Of a stretch of 64,000 bases of DNA, positions 53,693-62,452 are shown piece after piece. The first letter of the stretch is position 1. Each line of letters begins with the position of its first letter. The stretch comes from Sphingobium sp. D43FB (GTDB taxonomy: Bacteria > Pseudomonadota > Alphaproteobacteria > Sphingomonadales > Sphingomonadaceae): contig NZ_NMUA01000012.1 in NCBI RefSeq assembly GCF_002312805.1, forward strand, positions 62,001 through 126,000, read 5' to 3'. Made by a program: the position numbers and the translations under genes. Below the pieces are notes generated by a model. That model worked only from the letters and a program-made list of their open reading frames with translations, ran no database searches and had not been told where the DNA came from.

Positions 53693-55303
53693 TCAGCCGT
53701 CCCGCTCGATATAATGGAAATAGTCGAAGTCGGCGACGGCCCCTGTGCCCGCCATGTCCTGACAGGCCATGCCGACGAAGGTGCCGGTGAAGTTGGGCAA
53801 ATAGGGCAAGGTCGCTTCATCGGACAGGATGCTCGCGTCCCAATCGCCGGGAACTTCGTGCCAAGCCTCTTCATCGGCCATGCGGTAAGAGAAGCGCATT
53901 GTTTCATGATCCACGTCCAGCCGCAGGCAGACAGGGCCGCGCGCGATCGGGATGGCGGGTGAGGTGACACTGGGGCGGGCCTCGTCGGGCACGACCGACA
54001 ATATCTGGATCACCGGTTGCCCCACATCGTCGGCGGTGATGTGCAGATAGTGGAATTTCGTGCTGTTATAATAATGGATCAGACCGGCCGACTGCTGGAA
54101 ATTGGCGGGATCGAAGTCGACCAGCGTTTCCGCGCTGAAGCGCCATTCGGACTGGCGTCGCGCGACCAGCGCCTGGGTGAAATGGCTGCCCACGGACTCG
54201 CGCCCGAACAGACGCAGATGGCCCGGCCGATCGGTTAGCGAGAAGATGTGGTCAGGGTAAGGCGTGCGCAGCCATTGGAACGCGGGTGGCAAAGTCGGAT
54301 CGTCGAAATCCGCGCGTTCATCGGTCAGATTGCGCGCGACGCTCACGTTTCCGACCGACGCCATCGGGCGGCCCGACCCGTCGATGGTGCGCAGCCAGCC
54401 ATCCTCGCCCCAGCGCATCGGCTGAATCGCGGTTTCCCGGCCCAATATGCAGCGATCGGACGCGGGCAGCGGGCGGCCGCACAGATAGACGAGCCAGGGA
54501 TCGCCGTTCGGCGTTTCCACCAGGTCGCCATGGCCAGCACGGGCGAGCAGCCCGTCGGGCTGATCGCGCGCCGTCAGCACCGGCCCATCGGGATGCAGGT
54601 CATAGGGGCCGAAGAGCGACCGCGACCGCGCCATCACCACGGCATGATTGCGCTCCGTCCCGCCCTCGGCCACCAATATATGATAATAGCCGTCGCGCTT
54701 GTAGAGATGCGGCCCTTCGGTAAAGCCCAGCGGGCTGCCAGCGAAGATATTATGCCGCTCGCCCAGAAGGCGGCCGGTTTTGAGGGACATTTGCTGAATG
54801 ACGATCCCGGCGAAGCGTTTGTGGCCGGGGCGATGATCCCACAGCATGTTGAGCAGCCAGCTGCGGCCATCATCGTCGTGGAAGAGCGCGGGATCGAAGC
54901 CGCTGCTGTTCACATGGACGGGATCGGACCATTCGCCATCGATACGGTCGCACCACACCCAATAATTATGGAAGTCCCGCAGCGATACGTCCGTCCGGTC
55001 GGATCGGGTGGTGCGGCCATAGCGTTTGACGTCGGTATAGGTCAGGTGGAACCGGCCATCGGCATAGCTCAGATCCGGTGCCCACACCCCGCAGGAATCG
55101 GGATTGCCCCGCATGTCGAGCTGGGCCGGGCGGCGCAGCGGCCGGGCGACAAGCTGCCAATTGGCGAGGTCACGGGAATGGTGGATCTGCACGCCCGGAT
55201 ACCATTCGAAGGTCGACGTGGCGACATAATAGTCGTCGCCGACCCGCACGATCGAGGGATCGGGATTGAAGCCCCGCAGGATAGGATTGGTAATCGAGAT
55301 CAT
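53693..55303 (-). CDS. glycoside hydrolase family 43 beta-xylosidase-like enzyme
   Basis: A 536-residue GH43 enzyme without a signal peptide, so cytoplasmic. The five-bladed propeller begins NPDPSIVRVGDDYYVATS with the general base Asp15. The pKa-modulating Asp137 is in SGFDPALF and the general acid Glu196 in GFTEGPHL. A C-terminal beta-sandwich (FSAETLVDFDPANFQQSAG) matches XynB-type xylosidases. It should cleave xylo-oligosaccharides or arabinosides imported by the transporter encoded just upstream. The start overlaps the transporter stop by 4 bp (ATGA). Confidence 0.92.
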   Translation of the reverse strand: MISITNPILRGFNPDPSIVRVGDDYYVATSTFEWYPGVQIHHSRDLANWQLVARPLRRPAQLDMRGNPDSCGVWAPDLSYADGRFHLTYTDVKRYGRTTRSDRTDVSLRDFHNYWVWCDRIDGEWSDPVHVNSSGFDPALFHDDDGRSWLLNMLWDHRPGHKRFAGIVIQQMSLKTGRLLGERHNIFAGSPLGFTEGPHLYKRDGYYHILVAEGGTERNHAVVMARSRSLFGPYDLHPDGPVLTARDQPDGLLARAGHGDLVETPNGDPWLVYLCGRPLPASDRCILGRETAIQPMRWGEDGWLRTIDGSGRPMASVGNVSVARNLTDERADFDDPTLPPAFQWLRTPYPDHIFSLTDRPGHLRLFGRESVGSHFTQALVARRQSEWRFSAETLVDFDPANFQQSAGLIHYYNSTKFHYLHITADDVGQPVIQILSVVPDEARPSVTSPAIPIARGPVCLRLDVDHETMRFSYRMADEEAWHEVPGDWDASILSDEATLPYLPNFTGTFVGMACQDMAGTGAVADFDYFHYIERDG

Positions 55304-56541
55304 ACCGGTTTTCGCACCAAGGTCCAAAGTATCGCGGCGCCGACAAGGTCCAGCAGCCCAAGGAGAATGAAGAAGGGGCCATAGCCGACCTGGTCGACCC
55401 AACTGCCCAGCAGCAGGGTGAAGATCAGCACACCCAGATTGGCCGCCGTGCCCGCGATGCCGGTGGCCGTCGCCACCTCATCCTGCGGGAACAGGTCGGC
55501 CGACATGGTGATGACGGTGACCGACAGGGTTTGATGGGCAAAGCCCGCGACACAGAGCAGGGCGATAGCCGCAACCGGGCTTTGCACGACGCCGACGAAC
55601 ATCATCGAACACATCAGCACCGCGCCGATGGTGAAGGCGCCCCGCCGCGCGTCGATCAGATGGACGCCGCGCCGCTGGAGCCAGGCGACCAAGGCCGGCC
55701 CCGCAAGACAGCCAAGGTCGGCGGCGAGGAAGGGCAGCCAGGCGAAGATCGCAATCTGCTGAATATCGAAATTGCGCACCTGCACCAGATAGAGCGGCAT
55801 CCAGAGCGAGAGCATCCCCCAGACCGGATCGGCGAGAAAGCGCGGGAGCGCGATGCCCCACATATCGCGACGGCGCAGCATCGTGCGCAGGTCCGGGCGC
55901 TTGCGCTTCTGCTGCAGCTCCGCTTCCTGGCCATCGAGGATCTTGGTGCGTTCTTCCGCGGTGATGGCCCGGTGCCGTGCAGGCGTCTGATACCAGAATA
56001 GCCACAGGATGAGCCAGACGAGACCGAGGCCGCCAGCGACGAAGAAGGCCGCGCGCCAGCTATGGGTGAGAACCGCCCAGGCCACCAGCGGCGGCGCGGC
56101 GACGGCACCCAGTGATGCGCCGATCTGGTACAATCCCCCTGCGGTCCCGCGCTCGCGGGCGGGGAACCATTGGGACACGACCTTCATGCCGGCGGGCTGC
56201 GCGCCGCCTTCGACCAGGCCGAGCGCGCCGCGGAGCGCGAGAAAGCCGAGCCAGCCCTGCACCAGTCCATGCGCCATGGTGATGAGCGACCAGATCAGCA
56301 CGAAGAAGGTGAAGCCGTAGCGCAGGCCCGCAATGTCGAGGACATAGCCTGCGACCGGCTGAAACATGATGCCGATCTGGAATGCGCCGGTGATCCAGGA
56401 ATATTGTTCGGACGTGATGCCCTGTTCACCCATGATCGTAGGGGCGGCCACCCCCAGGACGCTGCGCGTGAGATAATTGATGGTCATCGCGATCGCGAAC
56501 AGACCGATGATGGTCCAACGGATATGCCGGAAATAGGTCAA
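55300..56541 (-). CDS. MFS transporter (ACS family), probably for xylosides or sugar acids
   Basis: A 413-residue MFS protein paralogous to the transporter at 37227. AMTINYLTRSVLGVAAPTI is the conserved start and GALGLVEGGAQPAGMKVVSQWFP the TM4 signature (in parts). The start codon is TTG at 56541, with an AGGAC site about 7 nt upstream. Coupled by ATGA overlap to the GH43 gene, so its cargo is probably a xylo-oligosaccharide or glucuronoxylan fragment. A LacI-type palindrome lies 17 bp before the start, next to a TATGAT -10 box. Confidence 0.87.
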   Translation of the reverse strand: MTYFRHIRWTIIGLFAIAMTINYLTRSVLGVAAPTIMGEQGITSEQYSWITGAFQIGIMFQPVAGYVLDIAGLRYGFTFFVLIWSLITMAHGLVQGWLGFLALRGALGLVEGGAQPAGMKVVSQWFPARERGTAGGLYQIGASLGAVAAPPLVAWAVLTHSWRAAFFVAGGLGLVWLILWLFWYQTPARHRAITAEERTKILDGQEAELQQKRKRPDLRTMLRRRDMWGIALPRFLADPVWGMLSLWMPLYLVQVRNFDIQQIAIFAWLPFLAADLGCLAGPALVAWLQRRGVHLIDARRGAFTIGAVLMCSMMFVGVVQSPVAAIALLCVAGFAHQTLSVTVITMSADLFPQDEVATATGIAGTAANLGVLIFTLLLGSWVDQVGYGPFFILLGLLDLVGAAILWTLVRKPV

Positions 56542-56554
56542 CAGACATGTCCTG

Positions 56555-56570
56555 CGTTAACGTTATCATA
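56555..56570. promoter_or_regulatory. LacI-type operator before the MFS/GH43 operon
   Basis: The 8 bp palindrome TAACGTTA (56558-56565) sits next to a TATGAT -10 box (minus strand). The same core occurs just downstream of the promoter of the TonB receptor at 60916-60923. The central CG and size are typical of LacI/GalR sites; the divergent LacI protein is the obvious binder. Confidence 0.65.
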
Positions 56571-56705
56571 GCGATGTAGGCGAAGGCGGCCGGACGCGGC
56601 AAGCGCTAATGTGCAGGATGCCTCGCATCCGCCCTGATCGACGCCATCGTCTTTGTCTTGACGGGCCTGCCATCTCGCTAGAAATGGTGCGATTGGTTCG
56701 AAAGG

Positions 56706-57737
56706 ATGATCTTGAAGCCTCCCCATCCTCAGCAGCGCAGCGCGACCGTGGTCGATGTCGCCAAGCGTGCAGGCGTGTCCGCGATGACCGTGTCGCGCGT
56801 TATCAACGGCAATGGCAAGGTGCGCGCCGAAACCCGTCTGGCGGTCAACGCCGCCATTGCGGAGCTGAACTATACGCCCAATGTCGCGGCCCGCGCGCTG
56901 GTGACGTCGCGCGAAGTGCGGATCGGCGTGATCTATTCCAATCCGAGCGCCGCTTTCATGCATGATTTCCTGATCGGCGTGTTCGAGGAAGCGTCGGTCA
57001 TGGGCGCACAACTGACGCTGCTGGGCGGGCAGGATGGTCGCCCGCCGCCGCCCGAAGCGATCCACCGCCTGATCGGATCGGGCGTTGGCGGCATCATTAT
57101 CGCGCCCCCGCTGGGGGAATCGCGCGTGGTGCGCGACCCCATCCACCTGGCGCAATTGCCGATGGCGGTGGTGGGTGGCTATGCGCGCGATGCGATCTGC
57201 GTGCGGATCGACGATCGGGCGGCGGCCTATGACATGACCAAACATCTGATCGGCCTTGGCCATCGTCGCATCGGCTTCATCATCGGCAATCCTGGCCAGT
57301 CCGCCAGCGAAGACCGGCTGGCAGGATTCGATGCCGCCGTGCATGAAGCCGGGGGTATTGAGACGATATTGGTCCAGGGAGACTTCTCCTATACGTCCGG
57401 CTTGCTGGCGGGCGAGCAGTTGCTGGATATCGACCATCCGCCGACCGCCATCTTCGCGAGCAACGACGACATGGCCGCGGCCGTCGTCTCCGTCGCCCAC
57501 CGCCGCCACCTGTCCGTGCCCGAAGACCTGACCGTTGTCGGCTTTGACGATACCACCGCCGCGGTGACGCTGTGGCCGCCGCTCACGACGATCCGCCAGC
57601 CCGTGCGCGAACTGGCGGCCGAAGCGTTGCGCCTTTTGACCCAGGAAATCAGCACCTCGCGCAAGGTGCGCCATCCCAAATGCCTGTTGGGCCATCAGCT
57701 TATCGAGCGGCAATCGACGGCCGCCATCGCGGGATAG
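56706..57737 (+). CDS. LacI family transcriptional regulator
   Basis: A 343-residue LacI protein. The N-terminal HTH TVVDVAKRAGVSAMTVSRVI with the hinge NYTPNVAARALVTSRE is canonical. The periplasmic-binding-like domain follows to the end, with GFIIGNPGQSASEDRLAGF and VGFDDTTAA. It should repress the divergent MFS/GH43 operon and perhaps the TonB receptor. ATG 56706 is too close to AAAGG; the TTG at 56712 may be the real start. Ligand expected: a xylose-containing sugar or its metabolite. Confidence 0.92.
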   Translation: MILKPPHPQQRSATVVDVAKRAGVSAMTVSRVINGNGKVRAETRLAVNAAIAELNYTPNVAARALVTSREVRIGVIYSNPSAAFMHDFLIGVFEEASVMGAQLTLLGGQDGRPPPPEAIHRLIGSGVGGIIIAPPLGESRVVRDPIHLAQLPMAVVGGYARDAICVRIDDRAAAYDMTKHLIGLGHRRIGFIIGNPGQSASEDRLAGFDAAVHEAGGIETILVQGDFSYTSGLLAGEQLLDIDHPPTAIFASNDDMAAAVVSVAHRRHLSVPEDLTVVGFDDTTAAVTLWPPLTTIRQPVRELAAEALRLLTQEISTSRKVRHPKCLLGHQLIERQSTAAIAG

Positions 57738-57803
57738 ACGATGGCGGCCGTTTCGATCGGCGGGTGCAGGGGGAGGTCGCACCGCCGACCGTATCGGTAA
57801 AGG

Positions 57804-60788
57804 TCAGAATTTGAAGCGCACACCGGCACGATACATGCGGCCCACGACATCATAGAGAGCAGGATTGGCGAAATAGGGCGAGCGTGCCGGGTCACGATCG
57901 AACAGATTGTCGACCTTGGCATAGGCGGTGATCGCAGGCGTCAGATTATAGGTGCCGCCTATGTCCATGTAGAAGGCACCGGGCATGAAATTATTGTCGA
58001 TCGTCGGATTATTGTTGGTCGACGCCGGGCAGCTGCCGGGCTGACATTCGACATATTGCTTGCCCAACACGCCGTCGGAAAACCAGCGTTCCTGAACATA
58101 GAGGGAGAAGGTGTCGGTGGCATAGGTCTGGATCGCCAGCCATTTCCAGTCGGGCGTATTGCCCAAGTTCGCGCCCGCCGAGTCCAACGGAACCGAACCG
58201 AACAGACCATTGTCGGTCACGAATTTGCGGATATGGGTCGCCAGCGCGCGCAGCGTCAATGTGCCGTCCAGCCCCAGTGGCCGCTGCCACACATAGCTGG
58301 CTTCGATATCGATGCCCTCGGTCTTGATCGACGCCAGGTTGAAGGCCTGGACATTGATGAAGTTCGGCCCGTTCTGGTTGTTCAGATTGAACGCATTGCA
58401 GGCGTCAGGCAGGATTTCGCGGAAGCAGAGATTGACGATGTCGCCAGCGCCCAGGCTGGAAATCACGTCGGTCAGGTTGATCTTGTAATAATCCACCGAC
58501 AGGCTGACGCCGGGCAACCAGGGGGCATTGGCCAGCGCCACGCCAAAGGTCGTGTTGCGCGCGATTTCCGGGGTCAGGTCGGTGTTACCGATCTGGTTCT
58601 GAATGGCGAGCACGTTGACGTTGCGGAAGGGATCGAAGAAATTGGGCAAGGTGGTGGTGACGGGCGCTGCGAACAATTCCGACAGGTTGGGCGCACGCAC
58701 ATCGCGCGAGGCGACACCGCGCAGACGCAGCCCCTCGATCGGCAGGTCCCAGGTGCCGCCGACCTTCCAGGCCCACACCGTTCCCGACGTGCTATAGTCC
58801 GTCACGCGTGCTGCGGCATTGATATTGGCACGACCGACGGAACTGCTGTCGAACAGCGGAAGGTCGACTTCGACAAAGGCTTCCTTGACGCTGTAGGCAC
58901 CCTGGCCATTCTTGTAATTGCCCGCATACCAGTTGTTGCCATCGGTCAACAGCGCGGGATCTGCGGGATATTCGCTATTATTGGGCGACAGTTCCGATAC
59001 GCCTGCGCCATAGGGGTCGGCCGTGACCTTATAATATTCATGGCGATATTCCGCGCCGAACGCGACCGAAAGTGGTCCTGCCCAAAGATCGAAGGGCGAG
59101 CCGGAGAAATTGAGGCTGACCACATCCTGCGTCTGGCGGGTCCGCTGATAGGGACCGTTTTCGGGCATGATGTAGGACAGGGCAGCGGCCGATGGCGGTG
59201 CGCCGCCAAGGATGTTGAGGGGCACGCAGCCATTGGCTCTGGCGACCGGATCGGCACAGACGATCGCGCCGTTCAGCGTCACCGCCTGAATCGCCTGGTT
59301 GAAGCGGCGGGACAGCATGATGTTGGTGACATCGACGTCGGTATAATTGGTGCCATGCTGATAATAGGCATCATAGGTCCAGTCCGACCCGGCAACCGGC
59401 ACGCGACCCTTCGCGCCCGCGACGAAGCGATATTGACGGCGGTCGGTATAGACCTGCGTATTGCCCAGCGCCGCATTGCTGGTGCCATAGGCGAAATTGG
59501 TGATGCCCGCCGTGGCGCACGCCTGCTGCACCGATGCTGGCACGAACGGGTTGCTGCATTCGATCGTCAGGTTGGGCCGGTTCATACCCCCAACCGGCTG
59601 GTTGTTTGTTTTCACCTGCGCAATATTGACGGTCCCGTAAATTTCATTGTCGGGGGCAAATTCGAAGCCCAGGCGGCCGTAGGTATTGAGCCGCTTGATG
59701 CTCGATTGCAGCGATCGACCGGCATCGACATTGCCCGACAGATCGCCGCCGATGCAGAAGCCGGGATAACAGCCATTGACCGCACCCGATGCGTTGCCGG
59801 ACGGCGTGCCGTTGGAACCATATTGGAACTGGAACGGATTGCCCGCCTGGTCGAAGGCGATGCCCTGCAACGGCCCCGCGGTGATCAGGCCATATTTGGT
59901 ATAATTATAGGGCTGCGCATTATCGAGCAGCAGATATTGGGGCGATCCGTCGTTGAGCGCGTTGCGATTGATCAGCGTGGTTTGCTTGAACCAGTCGCGG
60001 CCACCGGCCAGCCCGATGCCGAAATCGCCGCCGCCGACACCAGCCTCATCACCATATTCGGCGCTGACCACGGCGCGCAGACGACCGTCGAGAAAGCTTT
60101 TGCCCGCCGCCAACTGGACGAGATATTGCTCATTATCGCCATAGGTGGACACGCCGCCCTGGACGTTGCCCTTGAACCCTTCAAAGCGCGTGTCCGTGAT
60201 GAAATTCACGACCCCGCCCACGGCGTCGGAGCCATAGGAGGCCGAAGCGCCGCCATTGACGACATCGACCTGCTTGATGAGCAGTTGCGGAAAGAGGCTG
60301 ACATCGGGAACGCCTGTGACATTGGCACCGACGACGCGCTGGCTATCCAAGAGCGTCAGGGTGCGGATCGGCCCCAGGCCGCGCAGCGAGAAGGAGGACA
60401 GCCCCTGCTGACCGCTCGACGTGCTGAACGTGTTGACCGTGGAGCCGGTCGACCCTTGCAGCGAAGGCAATTGGGCGATGGTGGTGAAGATATTGGGCTG
60501 CGCATTGGCCTCGATCTGCTCGGTGCCGATCATGGTGGTGGGCGTGGGCGCATTGAAGCCGTTGGACGTGATCCGCGATCCGGTGACCACGATATCCTGG
60601 TTCGTCGGGGCGGGCGCGGCCGGTGCCGATTGCGGCGCTTCCGATTGCGTGGCGGCGGGCTGCGGAGCCTGCTGCGCCAGCGCCACGGATGGCAGGGCCA
60701 GATTCGATGCTATCGCTATCATAGAGCCGGTAGCCACATAGGCGCGCCGCCATTTCAGCCGATATTGTGCCGTCGTCTTCCGTATCAT
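57804..60788 (-). CDS. large TonB-dependent receptor, probable oligosaccharide uptake
   Basis: A 994-residue receptor of the type abundant in sphingomonads. A long signal sequence ends at ALAQQ, followed by a Pro/Ala linker, the TonB box region DIVVTGSRI, a plug with SLRGLGPIRTLTLLD and GGASASYGSDAVGGVVNFITD (in part), and a barrel ending GVRFKF with terminal Phe. This class takes up sugars or other nutrients rather than siderophores. The start at 60788 has better spacing from GGGAG than the ATG at 60794. It is convergent with the LacI gene and shares its operator core. Confidence 0.92.
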   Translation of the reverse strand: MIRKTTAQYRLKWRRAYVATGSMIAIASNLALPSVALAQQAPQPAATQSEAPQSAPAAPAPTNQDIVVTGSRITSNGFNAPTPTTMIGTEQIEANAQPNIFTTIAQLPSLQGSTGSTVNTFSTSSGQQGLSSFSLRGLGPIRTLTLLDSQRVVGANVTGVPDVSLFPQLLIKQVDVVNGGASASYGSDAVGGVVNFITDTRFEGFKGNVQGGVSTYGDNEQYLVQLAAGKSFLDGRLRAVVSAEYGDEAGVGGGDFGIGLAGGRDWFKQTTLINRNALNDGSPQYLLLDNAQPYNYTKYGLITAGPLQGIAFDQAGNPFQFQYGSNGTPSGNASGAVNGCYPGFCIGGDLSGNVDAGRSLQSSIKRLNTYGRLGFEFAPDNEIYGTVNIAQVKTNNQPVGGMNRPNLTIECSNPFVPASVQQACATAGITNFAYGTSNAALGNTQVYTDRRQYRFVAGAKGRVPVAGSDWTYDAYYQHGTNYTDVDVTNIMLSRRFNQAIQAVTLNGAIVCADPVARANGCVPLNILGGAPPSAAALSYIMPENGPYQRTRQTQDVVSLNFSGSPFDLWAGPLSVAFGAEYRHEYYKVTADPYGAGVSELSPNNSEYPADPALLTDGNNWYAGNYKNGQGAYSVKEAFVEVDLPLFDSSSVGRANINAAARVTDYSTSGTVWAWKVGGTWDLPIEGLRLRGVASRDVRAPNLSELFAAPVTTTLPNFFDPFRNVNVLAIQNQIGNTDLTPEIARNTTFGVALANAPWLPGVSLSVDYYKINLTDVISSLGAGDIVNLCFREILPDACNAFNLNNQNGPNFINVQAFNLASIKTEGIDIEASYVWQRPLGLDGTLTLRALATHIRKFVTDNGLFGSVPLDSAGANLGNTPDWKWLAIQTYATDTFSLYVQERWFSDGVLGKQYVECQPGSCPASTNNNPTIDNNFMPGAFYMDIGGTYNLTPAITAYAKVDNLFDRDPARSPYFANPALYDVVGRMYRAGVRFKF

Positions 60789-60911
60789 GTCCATCTCCCA
60801 GTCTTTGTATTTATTGGATATTTATAACTGAACCCGCGAAATCACCCTAAGCCTGCATTCGCGTGCCGAACAGCTGGAACAGTCAGATCATCCGGCCTGC
60901 CGAAAATCGGA

Positions 60912-60956
60912 ATGGTAACGTTAACCCGATTTATTGTGACGGCCCGAAGCTGTCAA
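60912..60956 (-). promoter_or_regulatory. promoter and LacI-type operator of the TonB receptor
   Basis: On the minus strand a TTGACA -35 box (60956-60951) and TAAATC -10 box (60933-60928) are spaced by 17 bp. TAACGTTA (60923-60916), the palindrome also found at 56558, lies directly downstream over the expected start site. A repressor there would block initiation. The rest of the 293 bp gap up to 61081 shows no gene. Confidence 0.65.
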
Positions 60957-61081
60957 CAATCTTATGGTAGACCACTGACATTTATGTCGGCCATTTCGCT
61001 TCAGTCGACCGACAACGGCGTCGCAGGCAGACATGGGAAGAGCCACAGGCTGTTGAAAAACAGGATTTTTCGGGCCCGTTT

Positions 61082-62452
61082 TTAGAAGCGGAACAGGATT
61101 TCCGTCCCCACCATGCGGATGGGGCGGGCGGGGCCGGTCTGGCGCAGGAAGTCGCCCGCGCGGAACAGCGATGCGGAAGCGGAGACGGACAGGATCGTGC
61201 TGGCCTGCCAGTTGGCCGATAGTTCGACCTGATTGCCGATGTGCCGGGATGCCCCCTGCCCTGCGGCGCGGATCAATTGGCCGGGGACATCATAAATGCC
61301 GTCCCCGCGACTGAAGCGCCAATAGGCGATTACCGCCAGTTCGGCCGTCAAGCCCCGGCCCAGGTCGACATCGATGCTGGGATGCAGGTTGAGGATATTG
61401 CGCGGGCCGATGGGCGTCAGTTCGCCGAAATATTTGCCCTTGGGAAACAGCGCGTTGAACGTGCCCAGCCGGTCATCCTTCGGGTCATTGTCGCCACTGG
61501 CGGCATTGGCGCGCAGACGAAGGCGGGGCTTGAGCGGCGTGTCGGCAAACGCATAGCTGGTTTCGGTCGCAATCGACCAGGCTTTGATGGACTGCGAGCC
61601 GAACCGACCACGCTGGAGCATCGCTTCCCAGTTCCAACCCAGTGCCGCATGAGTGCCGAACAGCCTGACGCCATAAGTTTGCCGTCGCTCGCGCGCGATC
61701 ATACCGGCATAGCGGGCGGCGGCGGCGCTGTAACGGAGGGCGTAAAGATCGACTTTCACGCCTGTCGCCATGGGTGTGGTGACATAAAAGCCGTCAAGCT
61801 GTTTGGTCGGCGAACGGCGGTCATCAAAATTGCCGGACTGCACCGCCATGGGCTTTCCATGGAAGGCCTCGATCCGGCTGTTGCCCCGCTCCAACATCAG
61901 CCGGACGCCGTCGAAAGGCTGCGGGATGTTGGGGCCATAGCGCAAACCGACCAGCCGCTCCGATCCAAGCGCAATCAATTCGCGCCCAGCGCGCAGCGTC
62001 AGCGACGCTCGATCGCCGATGGGTAGCTGGATATCGGCAAAGCCCTGAAGCAGGTCCAGGCCCGTTTCATCCGCCGGTCCAGCCCCCGCCCCCACGCCTC
62101 TGGCATAGCCGCCAATCCCCTGGACAAAGATACGCGCGGGGCCGGCATGTAGGTCGGCCAGCGGCATGACGCGCAACCAGAGATAGCCATCGTCCGGGGC
62201 GGGCGGCGTGCCCCAAAGATTGTCGGCAAAGCCCTCATAGCAGACTCGCGCCTCCGCGCCCAATGTCAGCGTGAAACGGCCGTCTTCATCCAGCGGCCGG
62301 TCCTTCAACCGCGCCCACCAGTCGGCGCGGCGGTCGGGGGTTCCGCGCAGCTGCGACCAATCCTCGTCATAGCGCAGGTTGGTCTGCGCGACTTGCGCCT
62401 CGGCAACCGACGGCAGGCCGATCGAAGCCGCCAGCAGCAGCGCCCGGATCAT
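61082..62452 (-). CDS. alginate-export-family outer-membrane porin
   Basis: A 456-residue beta-barrel protein with a Sec signal peptide (MIRALLLAASIGLPSVAEAQ). It has alternating amphipathic strands throughout and a C-terminal Phe (EILFRF). RYDEDWSQLRGTPDRR at the start and ELTPIGPRNILNLHP late in the protein match the AlgE-like 'alginate_exp' family. Sphingomonad members are general porins for organic compounds rather than alginate exporters. The start overlaps the stop of the MFS fusion gene by 4 bp (ATGA), so pump and porin are co-translated and may form an efflux route. Confidence 0.87.
   Translation of the reverse strand: MIRALLLAASIGLPSVAEAQVAQTNLRYDEDWSQLRGTPDRRADWWARLKDRPLDEDGRFTLTLGAEARVCYEGFADNLWGTPPAPDDGYLWLRVMPLADLHAGPARIFVQGIGGYARGVGAGAGPADETGLDLLQGFADIQLPIGDRASLTLRAGRELIALGSERLVGLRYGPNIPQPFDGVRLMLERGNSRIEAFHGKPMAVQSGNFDDRRSPTKQLDGFYVTTPMATGVKVDLYALRYSAAAARYAGMIARERRQTYGVRLFGTHAALGWNWEAMLQRGRFGSQSIKAWSIATETSYAFADTPLKPRLRLRANAASGDNDPKDDRLGTFNALFPKGKYFGELTPIGPRNILNLHPSIDVDLGRGLTAELAVIAYWRFSRGDGIYDVPGQLIRAAGQGASRHIGNQVELSANWQASTILSVSASASLFRAGDFLRQTGPARPIRMVGTEILFRF

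Noticed and set aside
58056..60827. Plus-strand open frame of 923 codons opposite the TonB receptor
   Set aside because: It is the exact antisense shadow of the receptor gene; the translation is rich in Arg, Gly, Asp and His without any recognisable fold or ribosome site. High GC content keeps the opposite strand open.
61043..61080. CTGTTGAAAAACAG and neighbouring A/T runs that recall an insertion-sequence end
   Set aside because: There is no transposase, no matching second end and no target duplication; the small hairpin is better explained as part of the porin gene's 3' end.
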